From assembly GCF_010668395.1 (NCBI RefSeq), contig NZ_WUEY01000010.1, positions 62,001 through 126,000 on the forward strand: a stretch of DNA of 64,000 bases. The letters run 5' to 3'. Made by a program: the position numbers and the translations under genes. Within the stretch, counting starts at the first letter, position 1; every line of letters begins with the position of its first letter. Positions 24,859 through 33,491 of this stretch are shown piece after piece. This DNA comes from Martinezella lusitana. Its GTDB lineage: Bacteria > Pseudomonadota > Alphaproteobacteria > Rhizobiales > Rhizobiaceae. Under the pieces are notes generated by a model. The model made no database searches. It was not told the origin of the DNA and worked only from the letters and a program-made list of their open reading frames with translations.

Positions 24859-25344
24859 TCACGGCAGCGTGACGCGCCTTCCTTCGAGCGCGGTCGGAAA
24901 AGGACCGCGCAGCACCTTGTCATTTTCGTCGTAGAACTTGGCCGAGGCGGTTCCGGTCAGCTTGTCGCCGGCAACGTCGATCTCGTAGGAAATCTCGCCG
25001 CGGGTGGCAAATTTGTGCGTCGTGCGATCGGCGGTGATCTCGACGAACTTGCCGATCACCTTCTTGCCGTCCTTGCGAACCCATACACCCTTGCCGTCGC
25101 TGTCGCTGGTATTCTCGTCGCCGGCGTCGGGGTTGGCCTGCTGCATCGTGCCGTCGGCATTGAAGACGAACATGTGATATTGGAAGGGGGCATCGGGCGC
25201 CTTGACGATCCAGGTGCCGACGATGCCGTCGGTGTTGGCCGCAGCGGCCGGCGCGACCAGACCGGCGGCCGAAAGAAGTGCGGCGAAGGCCGGCGCGGCC
25301 AGCTTTCGCGGAAGCGGCATCGCGGAAAATTGCAAAGCAAACAT
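24859..25344 (-). CDS. Small exported protein, lipocalin-like in outline, function unknown
   Basis: The 161-residue product has a Sec signal peptide of about 35 residues ending APAAAA. The mature part contains GTWIV, then alternating short beta strands and a final GRRVTLP, like a small lipocalin-type beta barrel, but I do not recognise a named family. An alternative start at M9 would shorten the signal. The gene lies between the nitrilase-like amidase gene and the permease gene, 95 bp after the former, on the same strand. A periplasmic binding or accessory role for the same substrate is possible; no function can be stated. Confidence 0.7.
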   Translation of the reverse strand: MFALQFSAMPLPRKLAAPAFAALLSAAGLVAPAAAANTDGIVGTWIVKAPDAPFQYHMFVFNADGTMQQANPDAGDENTSDSDGKGVWVRKDGKKVIGKFVEITADRTTHKFATRGEISYEIDVAGDKLTGTASAKFYDENDKVLRGPFPTALEGRRVTLP

Positions 25345-25438
25345 GGTAGTCTCTCCCAGTTGAGTTTGGTGTTACCAGCGACGGTTTCCGTTCCGAAACC
25401 CCTTTTGTTTTCTGTCGGAACGGAGGGCGCCGATGAGA

Positions 25439-26629
25439 TCAGCTGTTGTGCCAGGGTCGCCACATGACCTTGGCTTCATTCCAGTCGTCCTCGCCATCCG
25501 GTGAAGACGGCGTGTAGCGCGCGCCCGGCACCTCATGCGCGGGCAATGTCCATGATCCGCGCTCGACAAGCCTGCCGATATTGGCGCGGTAGACCTCATC
25601 CACAGCGGCATGGCGCTCCGGATCCTTGTCGAGCCAGAGGTTGCGCGGATGGATCGGCTTTTCATACATGCGAGCGAAGAGTTCGGTCCTCAGATCTTTC
25701 ATCCAGTTGGAATTGAGATTCATGGTGCGGAACTGGCGCAGCGCCTCGATGTCGATGAGGCTGGCCACCATCGTGTTGGCGCCGCTGGCGGCATAGGATG
25801 CAATGTTGCCGCGATAATCGACGATGTGGCCGTTGCCGCCAGCAATGTCGATCGGATGTTTCGAGCTTGGCGACAGGTAGACCGGGCCGATATTGGGGCA
25901 CAGCATGTAGACGCTGTTGAACTCCGCATGCGCCCGGTTCTGGATCATCCAGCTGCCGCCGCCGGGATAGCCCGAGCCGGTCATCGGCATGGCTTCCGAC
26001 GGACGATAGACCACCTCGGCGCCGTTGAAGGCGAGTGCGCGCACCGCCTCCGGATATTCGCCGTCGGAACAGCAGATCGTGCCGATATTGCCGATGTCAT
26101 TGGTGCGAAGCACCGGGTAGAAGGCCTCGATCCCGTCACCGAAGACTTCGACCCAGCGATCGTAGATATCGTGCGGCGTGCAACTGCGTTCGCGGCACCA
26201 GAGATGGTTCTTGGCGGCGCGGTGGACGATCTCGCCCTTGCGGTCTATGACGAACAGCGTGTTGAAGAAGCGGTCCTTCATGATATCGGGCCAGCGCGCC
26301 TTGCACTGGCCGATGATGTAGGTGTCATAATGCCTTGCCAGCTTGCCGAGGGCTTCCGTTTCTTCGCCCGGAAGGTCGATGAACATTTCCTTGGCGGCCG
26401 TCACATGCGGGACATCGAAAATTTCGTCGGTGAAGCCGGTGAGAGCGCCCTCGGCAAGTGCGATGACGCGCACCGGCGCATTGATCGAGCAGATCGACAC
26501 GGATGCATGGATCGCTTCCTCGATCGTTTCGAGATTGTGGCGAATATGCCTCCGTTCGGCGATCCCGGTGACGATCGTCGAGAGACCGATCGCCATATAG
26601 GGGGCGACATATTCAGGACGCATGCTCAT
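25439..26629 (-). CDS. Carbon-nitrogen hydrolase (nitrilase superfamily amidase)
   Basis: The ATG follows GGAG at a 6-nt spacing. The 396-residue enzyme has the Glu-Lys-Cys triad: E60 in IALAEGALTGF, K140 in RAAKNHL and C187 in GTICCSDGEYPE. The sequence GEYPE and the long C-terminal tail resemble aliphatic amidase/formamidase-like members more than true nitrilases. It should hydrolyse an amide or N-carbamoyl compound in the cytoplasm, releasing ammonia. It is divergent from the LuxR regulator at 26739 and upstream of an exported protein and an APC permease gene. This gives a self-contained uptake-and-hydrolysis unit. Confidence 0.9.
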   Translation of the reverse strand: MSMRPEYVAPYMAIGLSTIVTGIAERRHIRHNLETIEEAIHASVSICSINAPVRVIALAEGALTGFTDEIFDVPHVTAAKEMFIDLPGEETEALGKLARHYDTYIIGQCKARWPDIMKDRFFNTLFVIDRKGEIVHRAAKNHLWCRERSCTPHDIYDRWVEVFGDGIEAFYPVLRTNDIGNIGTICCSDGEYPEAVRALAFNGAEVVYRPSEAMPMTGSGYPGGGSWMIQNRAHAEFNSVYMLCPNIGPVYLSPSSKHPIDIAGGNGHIVDYRGNIASYAASGANTMVASLIDIEALRQFRTMNLNSNWMKDLRTELFARMYEKPIHPRNLWLDKDPERHAAVDEVYRANIGRLVERGSWTLPAHEVPGARYTPSSPDGEDDWNEAKVMWRPWHNS

Positions 26630-26738
26630 TTCGAACTCCGCTGGATGCCGGTGCAGAGGGCGGGGGCGATCGAAATCGACCGGTCATGCCCGCCCGCCGT
26701 ACTCATGACAATTCAAGATCTGCCGGACGTTAGGAAAG

Positions 26739-27581
26739 TTGTCGGGTCATGGCTATGATACCGAGGTATTATGCCCTGGTGCCGCACAGGAGGCCGCCGC
26801 GCCAACGGTTCGGGCAGTTGACAATCGTCCACGGCTGCTGCTTCAATGCAGAAATGTGACATATTCATCGGCTTTTCCCATGGTTGGAGCAGCAAGCTCA
26901 TTCGGATCGCGCAGCTTCGCGGAACAGTTCTTGGGTGTCGTGGCATCGGTCATGCCGCTGAGCGGTTGTTGCTTTTATCGGGTCAATGACGGCCGCCATG
27001 TCATGGACCATCAGCTGTTCAATCTCTCGCCCTACTGGGAGCAGCGCTACTATCATCATTTCTGGCGCATCGATCCGCTGCATCCGCGGCGCGTCACGGC
27101 CGGGACATCGCGGCTGCGGATGCTGAGCCGGGAGAATGCCGGCCGGGATGAGGGCGGCACGGAATATTTCGAGCAGTTCCTGCAGCCCCAGAACACATCC
27201 TTCCAGACGGAGCTCTACTTCTGGACCGGATCGCGGATCGTTGCGGGCGCGTCATTGCTGCGCAGCGACGCACAGGGGGCGTTCACCGAGCAGAATGCCA
27301 GTTTTCTCGACAAGCTCGTCGAGTTCACCGCGAGCAGTTGCATCATCGATGATTGCAACAGCACGGGTTGGAACGGACTGCAGACCATGACGCCCCGCGA
27401 GCGCGAGATTGCCTATCTGGTCGGCGAAGCGATCTGCAACAAGGAAATCGGCCGCCGGCTGAACATAGAGCTGCCGACGGTCAAGGCGCATGTCAGCCGG
27501 ATCCTGGCCAAGACCGGCGCCAGCAGCAGAGCTGAATTCATAAAGAAAATGCAGTCGCGCCAGCTTGATGTCGTGAGCTGA
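26739..27581 (+). CDS. LuxR-family transcriptional regulator
   Basis: The C-terminal HTH is clear: LTPREREIAYLVGEAICNKEI and TVKAHVSRILAKTGASSRAEFI in sequence order (one T-for-L change aside in the first block). The N-terminal 190 residues do not show response-regulator residues or an evident acyl-homoserine-lactone site, so the signal is unknown. The start is uncertain: TTG 26739 gives 280 residues, while GTG 26856 and ATG 26880 are alternatives; none has a good ribosome site. The gene is divergent from the nitrilase-like amidase operon, which it probably controls. Confidence 0.85.
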   Translation: MSGHGYDTEVLCPGAAQEAAAPTVRAVDNRPRLLLQCRNVTYSSAFPMVGAASSFGSRSFAEQFLGVVASVMPLSGCCFYRVNDGRHVMDHQLFNLSPYWEQRYYHHFWRIDPLHPRRVTAGTSRLRMLSRENAGRDEGGTEYFEQFLQPQNTSFQTELYFWTGSRIVAGASLLRSDAQGAFTEQNASFLDKLVEFTASSCIIDDCNSTGWNGLQTMTPREREIAYLVGEAICNKEIGRRLNIELPTVKAHVSRILAKTGASSRAEFIKKMQSRQLDVVS

Positions 27582-27643
27582 ACGCTCGCCCGGCACCTGA
27601 GTGTCCCGACATTTGACGGCATCGCGCAGCACCGGCGCCGCCG

Positions 27644-28624
27644 TCATTTGCGTCGGCGCAGCGTCTCGGACGGTGTTTCGCCGAAGCAGTCACGGTAGGC
27701 TGCGGCCGCGCGCCCGAGATGGCCAAGGCCAGCGGCAAAGGCGGCTTCGGCGACGGAGCCGGCACCCCCACAGGCAAGCAGATTGCTGCGGAACCGTGTA
27801 AGGCGCAGGGCCTGCAATCCATCGCTCAGCGTCATGCCCTTGGCCTTGCGGTAGGCATTCTGCAGCGAGCGCAGCGAACCACCCGACGCTTTTGCTATTT
27901 CCGCCATGGCGATCGGCCGTTCGGCATGGGCCTCCATGAAATCCTGCGCGCGCCGCACGGCGACCGGATCGGCCGATGGCGCGGGCCGCGACAACAGCAT
28001 CGTCTTGTTGCTTGCAAGTCCCGTCAGCAACAACGTCGTTATGCCGTCGCGCAGGGTTGTCTTGTAGGCGTCGGCAATGCCGTGGCTTGTTTCTGCGGCG
28101 CCAAGCATCAGTTGCGCATGCTGCCAGATTGCCGCTCCGACGGGAATGGTAAGATCGACGGCGGCATCGAACTCTATCGCCCGGCAGGCCTGATGCGTCA
28201 GGCTTTCGAACTGCGCCTCCAGGGCCTCGCGCCGGATGAGGATGATGAGCTTCTGGCAGCCTTCGTTCCAGACCATGCGTGAGCCGAGCGTGGGCGATAG
28301 CACCGAGCCTCGCAAGCCCGCGCCGACATCCGCGATCTGAGTGCCACAACGCACCGTGGCCGCCCCCGCGATCGGCAACTGCAACAGGAAGAAGCGCGAC
28401 AGCTCGCCCGGATCGATTTCCACCGCGGAGCCATAGGCGACGAAATTAACCGAATAGTCCGCCTGCTCCACCGTATGGTGGCGGGCATGGAACGAGACCG
28501 GATTACGCTCCAGCGGGTTGAGGAAATGCGGGCAGAATATCCGGCCGATCGCTTCGCGCGCCGCTTCGGGCGAGCGCGTATTCACGGCTGCGAAACGGGA
28601 AAGCGGCACATGCTCTGTCGGCAT
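27644..28624 (-). CDS. AraC-family transcriptional regulator
   Basis: The 326-residue product has an N-terminal AraC-binding-like sensor (about 1-200) and a C-terminal double HTH: RPIAMAEIAKASGGSLRSLQNAYRKAKGMTLSDGLQALRL in outline, then a second helix pair ending CFGETPSETLRR. It is divergent from the flavin reductase-SDR-monooxygenase operon, with a 149-bp AT-rich interval holding TTTAAATCTAAAG. AraC regulators commonly activate such aromatic oxidation operons, so it is probably their activator. The inducer could be indole or a styrene-like aromatic, by analogy only. Confidence 0.9.
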   Translation of the reverse strand: MPTEHVPLSRFAAVNTRSPEAAREAIGRIFCPHFLNPLERNPVSFHARHHTVEQADYSVNFVAYGSAVEIDPGELSRFFLLQLPIAGAATVRCGTQIADVGAGLRGSVLSPTLGSRMVWNEGCQKLIILIRREALEAQFESLTHQACRAIEFDAAVDLTIPVGAAIWQHAQLMLGAAETSHGIADAYKTTLRDGITTLLLTGLASNKTMLLSRPAPSADPVAVRRAQDFMEAHAERPIAMAEIAKASGGSLRSLQNAYRKAKGMTLSDGLQALRLTRFRSNLLACGGAGSVAEAAFAAGLGHLGRAAAAYRDCFGETPSETLRRRK

Positions 28625-28773
28625 CGGGTTTCCTTACGCCCGGTGGAAAGCTTCGGCGCATTCTTGCCGAATCCGGATAATCCTCGCGCGATCCGGATTG
28701 TGAAAGCGCCTTTCCGAGCGGAACATCAACTTACTTTAAATCTAAAGCGAATGGAAGTCTGGGGAGTTTGACG

Positions 28774-29277
28774 ATGGACAGGGATGAGTTCCGTTCAGCG
28801 ATGCGCCAGGTGGTCGGCGCCGTGACAGTGGTGACGACGCGCGGCGTCAATGGCGAACCGCGCGGCGTTACGGCCACCGCCGTCTGTTCGCTCACGGTCG
28901 AGCCTCCCTCGGTGATCGCTTGCGTTCACCGTGACACCTGGGTCGGGCAATTCGTTCCCGAGAGCGGCAATTTCTGTGTCAATGTCCTGACGCGCGAGCA
29001 GCAGCCGGTCGCCGAAACATTCGCCGGCCGCACCGGCCATGCCGCCGCGGACCGCTTTCAGGTCGGCGCCTGGGCGGATCATGAAACCGGCGCACCCGTC
29101 CTTCAGGATGCGGTGGCCAGTTTCGACTGCGACCTCGACCAGGCCGTGGAATTCGCCACGCATGTGATCCTGATCGGCCGTGTCCGCAAGACGGTGAGCG
29201 GCGGCGGTAACGCCGAGCCCCTGGTCTATGTCGATGGCGGGTTCACCACGACGCAGATCGCGCCGGCGACGGTTTAG
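28774..29277 (+). CDS. NAD(P)H:flavin reductase (HpaC/StyB-like)
   Basis: ATG 28774 follows GGGGAG at 7 nt; a TTG six bases earlier would overlap that site. The 167-residue protein matches the flavin-reductase domain: FRSAMRQVVGAVTVVTTRG, GVTATAVCSLTVEPPSVIACV and NFCVNVL, with a C-terminal YVDGGFTT. It supplies reduced FAD to a partner oxygenase. The StyA-like monooxygenase two genes downstream is the expected partner, giving a two-component system in the cytoplasm. Confidence 0.92.
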   Translation: MDRDEFRSAMRQVVGAVTVVTTRGVNGEPRGVTATAVCSLTVEPPSVIACVHRDTWVGQFVPESGNFCVNVLTREQQPVAETFAGRTGHAAADRFQVGAWADHETGAPVLQDAVASFDCDLDQAVEFATHVILIGRVRKTVSGGGNAEPLVYVDGGFTTTQIAPATV

Positions 29278-29330
29278 GTCTCGATATACCAGCTTGTGCA
29301 CAATCCTTAAGAAACGGAGTGGGGACTATC

Positions 29331-30116
29331 ATGCGGGGATTGAACGGAAAAACAGCGATCATCTCGGGTGGCGCGACGCTGATCGGCCAGGCCGTGGCCG
29401 AAATACTGATCGGCTACGACACCCGGGTGGTGATTGCCGATATCAACGAGGCGGATGGCGCAGCGGTCGCCGCCCGGCTTGGCGACAAGGCGACCTTCAT
29501 CAAGACCGATATCACCAGTGACGAAGAGATCGCAGCGCTGGTGGCGAAGACGGTGGAGACGACCGGCAGGCTGGACTTCCTCGTCAACGTTGCCTGCACC
29601 TATCTCGACAACGGCGCCGAGACCAACCGATCCGACTGGCTGAAGGCGCTGGACGTCAATATCGTCAGCTCCGTCATGCTGATGCAGGCAGCGCACCCGC
29701 ATCTCAAGGCCAACAAAGGCGCGATCGTCAATTTCGGGTCGATCTCGGCGCGGGTGGCCCAGACCGGGCGCTGGGTCTATCCGGTCTCGAAGGCGGCGAT
29801 CCTGCAGCTTACCCGCAACCAGGCGATGGATCTGGCGCCAGACGGTATTCGCGTCAACGCCGTCTCGCCCGGCTGGACCTGGAGCAACATCATGGTGCAG
29901 CTCACCCATGGCGACCGGGAGAAGACGAACAGGGTGGCCGCGCCCTTCCATCTGCTCGGCCGCACCGGCAATCCGGAGGAGGTCGCCGAGGCGGTCGCCT
30001 TCCTGCTTTCCGACAATGCCAGCTTCGTCACCGGCACCGATATCTGCGTCGACGGTGGCTATACCGCGATGGGGCCGGAGCAGAATGTTCCGGCCATTCC
30101 GAAGCTGATGGACTGA
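29331..30116 (+). CDS. Short-chain dehydrogenase/reductase
   Basis: I use ATG 29331 (MRGLNGKTAIISGGATLIG) since the dinucleotide loop GGATLIG follows at the usual distance. The 261-residue enzyme has Asp after strand 2 (VVIADIN), favouring NAD(H). The Asn-Ser-Tyr-Lys residues are in FGSISARV and WVYPVSK, and the C-terminus is VTGTDICVDGGY. The NAG motif is altered to NVACTY. In indole-oxidation (iif/ind-type) clusters an SDR dehydrogenates the hydroxylated intermediate, a role that would fit here between reductase and oxygenase genes. Confidence 0.9.
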   Translation: MRGLNGKTAIISGGATLIGQAVAEILIGYDTRVVIADINEADGAAVAARLGDKATFIKTDITSDEEIAALVAKTVETTGRLDFLVNVACTYLDNGAETNRSDWLKALDVNIVSSVMLMQAAHPHLKANKGAIVNFGSISARVAQTGRWVYPVSKAAILQLTRNQAMDLAPDGIRVNAVSPGWTWSNIMVQLTHGDREKTNRVAAPFHLLGRTGNPEEVAEAVAFLLSDNASFVTGTDICVDGGYTAMGPEQNVPAIPKLMD

Positions 30117-30143
30117 ACGACAACAAGAACGGGGAACAAAACA

Positions 30144-31379
30144 ATGAGCAAACGCAAGATCACCATCGTCGGCGGGGGCCAATCCGGCCTGCAGCTTGGT
30201 TGCGGCCTGCTTTCCAACGGTTACGACGTCGAGATTGTCCAGAACCGGACGGCCGATGAAATTCGAGCCGGCAAGGTCCTGTCCAGCCAGTGCATGTTCG
30301 GCGAGGCGCTGGCAAACGAGCGCGAACTGGGCCTGAACTTCTGGGATGCGGAGTGCCCGACGGTCGATTCGATCAATTTCTGCGTTCCGGCGCCGGACGG
30401 CTCCGGCAACAAGGCGATCGACTGGAACGGCAAGTTGGACCGTGCCGGCCGGAGCGTCGACCAACGCGTGAAGATTCCGCGCTGGTTGACGGAATTCGAG
30501 CGTCGCGGCGGCACGATCACCATCCGCGATGCCGGCATCGACGACCTCGAGGCCTACGCGAAATCATCCGACCTCGTCATCGTGGCGGCCGGCAAGGGCG
30601 AAATCGCCAGGCTTTTCGAACGCGATGCGGAGAAATCGCCCTTCGACAAGCCGCAGCGGGCGCTGGCGCTGACCTATGTCAAGGGCATGCTGCCGCGCGC
30701 CGACCATTCGGCGGTCAGTTTCAACCTCATCCCGACAGTCGGCGAGTATTTCGTTTTCCCGGCCCTGACGGTAAACGGCCCCTGCGATATCATGGTGTTC
30801 GAGGGCATCCCCGGCGGCCCGATGGATTGCTGGAAGGATGTGAAGACGCCGGCCGAACATCTGGCCAAGTCGCTCTGGGTCCTCGACACCTTCCTGCCGT
30901 GGGAGGCCGAGCGCAACAGGAACGTGACGCTGACGGACGACAATGGCATCCTCGCCGGCGCCTTTGCTCCAACGGTGCGCAAGCCGATCGGCAGGCTTCC
31001 TTCCGGTGCGCCCGTGCTCGGCATGGCCGACGCCGTGGTGCTGAACGATCCGATCACCGGACAGGGCTCCAACAACGCCTCAAAGGCGGCCAAGGCCTAT
31101 CTCGACGCGATCCTCGCTCATGGCAACAGGCCCTATGACGCCGCCTTCATGCAGGCGACCTTCGACGGCTACTGGAACTACGCGCAATACGTCACCGGCT
31201 GGACCAACGCACTCCTGCAGCCGCCGCCACCGCATGTGCTCAATATCATGGGCGCCGCGCAGGCCTATCCGGAACTGGCCAAACGCATCGCCAACGGTTT
31301 TGACAACCCACCCGATTTCTTTCCGTGGTTCGCCATCCCGGAAGAGGCCGATGCCTACCTGAAGAAGCTGGCCGCCTAG
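30144..31379 (+). CDS. StyA-like FAD-dependent monooxygenase (styrene/indole type)
   Basis: The 411-residue protein follows StyA throughout: KITIVGGGQSGLQLG for FAD, VDQRVKIPRWLTEFERRGG, DLVIVAAGKGEIARLFERD, SPFDKPQRALAL, and the C-terminal NDPITGQGSNNASKAA that contacts the flavin. StyA uses reduced FAD from a separate reductase to epoxidise styrene; close relatives oxidise indole. With the reductase (28774), an SDR (29331) and an AraC regulator, the set resembles indole-oxidising iif/ind clusters. No aldehyde dehydrogenase or styrene-oxide isomerase is nearby, which argues against a standard styrene pathway. The class is certain; the substrate is inferred. Confidence 0.9.
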   Translation: MSKRKITIVGGGQSGLQLGCGLLSNGYDVEIVQNRTADEIRAGKVLSSQCMFGEALANERELGLNFWDAECPTVDSINFCVPAPDGSGNKAIDWNGKLDRAGRSVDQRVKIPRWLTEFERRGGTITIRDAGIDDLEAYAKSSDLVIVAAGKGEIARLFERDAEKSPFDKPQRALALTYVKGMLPRADHSAVSFNLIPTVGEYFVFPALTVNGPCDIMVFEGIPGGPMDCWKDVKTPAEHLAKSLWVLDTFLPWEAERNRNVTLTDDNGILAGAFAPTVRKPIGRLPSGAPVLGMADAVVLNDPITGQGSNNASKAAKAYLDAILAHGNRPYDAAFMQATFDGYWNYAQYVTGWTNALLQPPPPHVLNIMGAAQAYPELAKRIANGFDNPPDFFPWFAIPEEADAYLKKLAA

Positions 31380-31876
31380 CTGTTCTGGCCCGGCATTTAG
31401 CGGTGTAAAATTGCTTTCGTGAGACCGGAAGAGCCTATGGCACCGGTTCTACACGCCGGCGCCCCGGCAACACGACGCCATTCGAGAAGGGCCGCAGCGA
31501 CCAAAAGCTGCGGCCCCCTCAAGATCAGCCGCGCCATCGCTATCCGCTACGATCAAGGCACATTTTGTATAGCCAAATAGCCGGCTCAAATTCGTCCACA
31601 CGGCCTAGCCGCATCCAAACTTGAATCATTATCCAAAGATGATGATGTGGGTCGGATAGGAAGTGCCTCGCGCGGAGAAAGGTGGCTAATGACCCATCAT
31701 CCAGATACCTTGGCGTCCAAAGCAGCCGGTGGCCTTTGTCGGCGTTGTCGGGCTCCTGCGATGCAAGGTTGGGGGCTGCGGCGGTCAAGCCAGGGGCATT
31801 GATCGCAAATGTCGGAAATATCGCAAAACGAGGACATGACGGCAAGGAGCGGCGAGGGGTCTGCCCTCGCCTGTCC
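31380..31876. other. 497-bp intergenic stretch between the monooxygenase and oxidoreductase genes
   Basis: It contains the hairpin at 31489-31516. Beyond that I find no supported gene. A minus-strand open frame of 116 codons (31540-31890) has no ribosome site, no recognisable motif and overlaps the end of the next gene, so I do not annotate it. Confidence 0.5.
31489..31516 (+). terminator. Perfect 10-bp hairpin after the monooxygenase operon
   Basis: GGGCCGCAGC and GCTGCGGCCC pair exactly around the loop GACCAAAA, 110 bp after the monooxygenase stop. The strand behind it reads CCTCAAG with no T-run. It is the best terminator candidate for this operon and could also end the convergent minus-strand transcript. 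Confidence 0.6.
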
Positions 31877-33160
31877 TTAGAATCGGGCATCCGCGAGGTG
31901 AGCGATTTGTGCGCCGACCTCGTAATATGCCTCCTTTACGGATCTGAACGTCTCGGTCTTCGGCTCGCTGACCGGCAGCGGCAGGCCGGCGTCGTTCATC
32001 TCGCCGGAAATGTAGGAGGCGAGAACCTTTCCGAAGGTCGTGCCTGGAGCGATGCCGCGTCCGTTATATCCGCTGAACCCGATGACGTTCTCGTCGAACT
32101 TGTGGAAGCGCGGAACCGCATCCGATGTCATTCCGATCTTTCCATACCAGGCGGTTTCAAATTCGACGTTTCCGAGCTGCGGAAACAAGCGCTTCAGCGA
32201 TCTCTTCGCCCAGGATTGATGAATGGCGTGACCCGAGTTTCGCAGCGCTCCAACGCTTCCGAAAACCAGCCTGCCGCGCTGATCCATGCGGAATGACGAA
32301 AGGATCTCCTTGGTATCCCAGCATCCCTCGCGGTTCGGGAGGATCGTCCTGCGCAAATTGTCGGAAAGAGGGGCTGTCGCGAGATTGAAATAGGGCAGGT
32401 GAACCTGTTCCTCCCTGACGATTTTCCAAGGGCCTGTCGAATAGGCATCGGTGGCGACGATGATCCATTTGCTGGATACGGAGCCGCCGGCGGTCTTGAC
32501 CAGCCATCCGGCGCCGCTCCTGTCCGCGGAGACGACCGGGCTATTGGTGAAAATCTTAACGCCTTCTCTGATCGCCGCAGTCGCGAGGCCACGAACGTAG
32601 GCAAGCGGCTGCAAAGTACCGGCCCGAGGGTCGAAAAGAGCGCCGGAATACGCGTCCGATCCCACGCGGCGGCGCGTCTCGTCCGCATCGAGCCGCTCCA
32701 AAGGTGCGCCGCGCGCAACCCATTGGCGGTGACGGGCATCAAGCTCCTCGACGCCGCCTGCGCCGACGGCAAGATGAAGGGTTCCGTTTCTCTCGAGCTC
32801 GCACGGTATGGCGTATTCATCGATGGTGTCGCGCACGACCACCGGGGCATCCGAGAGAAGCTTCAGGCACTTCTCGCCGTATTCGGCGCCCAGCACGCCG
32901 GGAATGTCGTCGGGCATCACCCACATGCCGCCATTGATCAGGCCGACGTTTCGGCCAGACGCTCCGAACCCGATTTCCACTGCCTCCAGAACCGTGGAGG
33001 TGATGCCTTTCCGCGCCAGGTGAAGTGCGGCGGACAAACCGGTGAACCCGCCGCCGACAATGGTCACTTCCGTCGTCGCTGCCGTGGAAAGCACTGTCGT
33101 TTTCGGCGGGGCTGGCGCAGTTTTTTCCCAAAGCCCATGGGACAGCGGATTGTTTTGCAT
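31877..33160 (-). CDS. FAD-dependent oxidoreductase, DAO family (PuuB-like)
   Basis: ATG 33158-33160 is preferred to the preceding GTG. The 427-residue flavoenzyme has the N-terminal FAD site VTIVGGGFTGLSAALHLARKG, the FGASGRNVGLINGG segment typical of the gamma-glutamylputrescine oxidase/sarcosine oxidase group, and the C-terminal GFSGYNGRGIAPGTTFGK. It oxidises a primary or secondary amine in the cytoplasm, with oxygen as acceptor. About 320 bp separate it from the siderophore genes upstream on the same strand, so it may have its own promoter. The substrate is unknown. Confidence 0.9.
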   Translation of the reverse strand: MQNNPLSHGLWEKTAPAPPKTTVLSTAATTEVTIVGGGFTGLSAALHLARKGITSTVLEAVEIGFGASGRNVGLINGGMWVMPDDIPGVLGAEYGEKCLKLLSDAPVVVRDTIDEYAIPCELERNGTLHLAVGAGGVEELDARHRQWVARGAPLERLDADETRRRVGSDAYSGALFDPRAGTLQPLAYVRGLATAAIREGVKIFTNSPVVSADRSGAGWLVKTAGGSVSSKWIIVATDAYSTGPWKIVREEQVHLPYFNLATAPLSDNLRRTILPNREGCWDTKEILSSFRMDQRGRLVFGSVGALRNSGHAIHQSWAKRSLKRLFPQLGNVEFETAWYGKIGMTSDAVPRFHKFDENVIGFSGYNGRGIAPGTTFGKVLASYISGEMNDAGLPLPVSEPKTETFRSVKEAYYEVGAQIAHLADARF

Positions 33161-33242
33161 CACGGTTTCTTCCAGGCAGACAGAGGATCAAGCCAAGATA
33201 AGCAAAATAGGGGCAATGAGAAATTGCGTGTTCCTCAACACG

Positions 33243-33491
33243 TTATTCCGAGACGGAATGAAGTGCCGTCCTGCCTTGGCGGCCGCCGTGCGGAGCCGGC
33301 GTTGCAAATCCCGATGCGTGTCCCCCGCCTAACGAGGTGCGCGGCCCGTAGAAATGGCCGCCGGCAGCCATGTTCATAAACCAGCACATACCGAGAGGGC
33401 TGGTCACGAATGGCGGATCAGACCAAAAGTCCATCGTGCATCCACCGTTCCGCCAGACGAAGCGAGCGGTTGGCTGCATGCGCCCTTTCAT
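33243..33491 (-). CDS. Short open frame coupled to the SIP reductase gene, function unknown
   Basis: An 82-codon frame starts at ATG 33489-33491, overlapping the TGA of the reductase gene as ATGA, an arrangement used by real gene pairs elsewhere in this window. The product has no recognisable domain, is Gly- and Trp-containing, and has no membrane helix or signal. It may be chance. Together with the region to 33160 it fills what is otherwise a 327-bp gap with no other feature. Confidence 0.25.
   Translation of the reverse strand: MKGRMQPTARFVWRNGGCTMDFWSDPPFVTSPLGMCWFMNMAAGGHFYGPRTSLGGGHASGFATPAPHGGRQGRTALHSVSE

Noticed and set aside
31540..31890. 116-codon minus-strand frame after the oxidoreductase gene
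   Set aside because: No ribosome site, no motif, and an overlap with the end of a well-supported gene.
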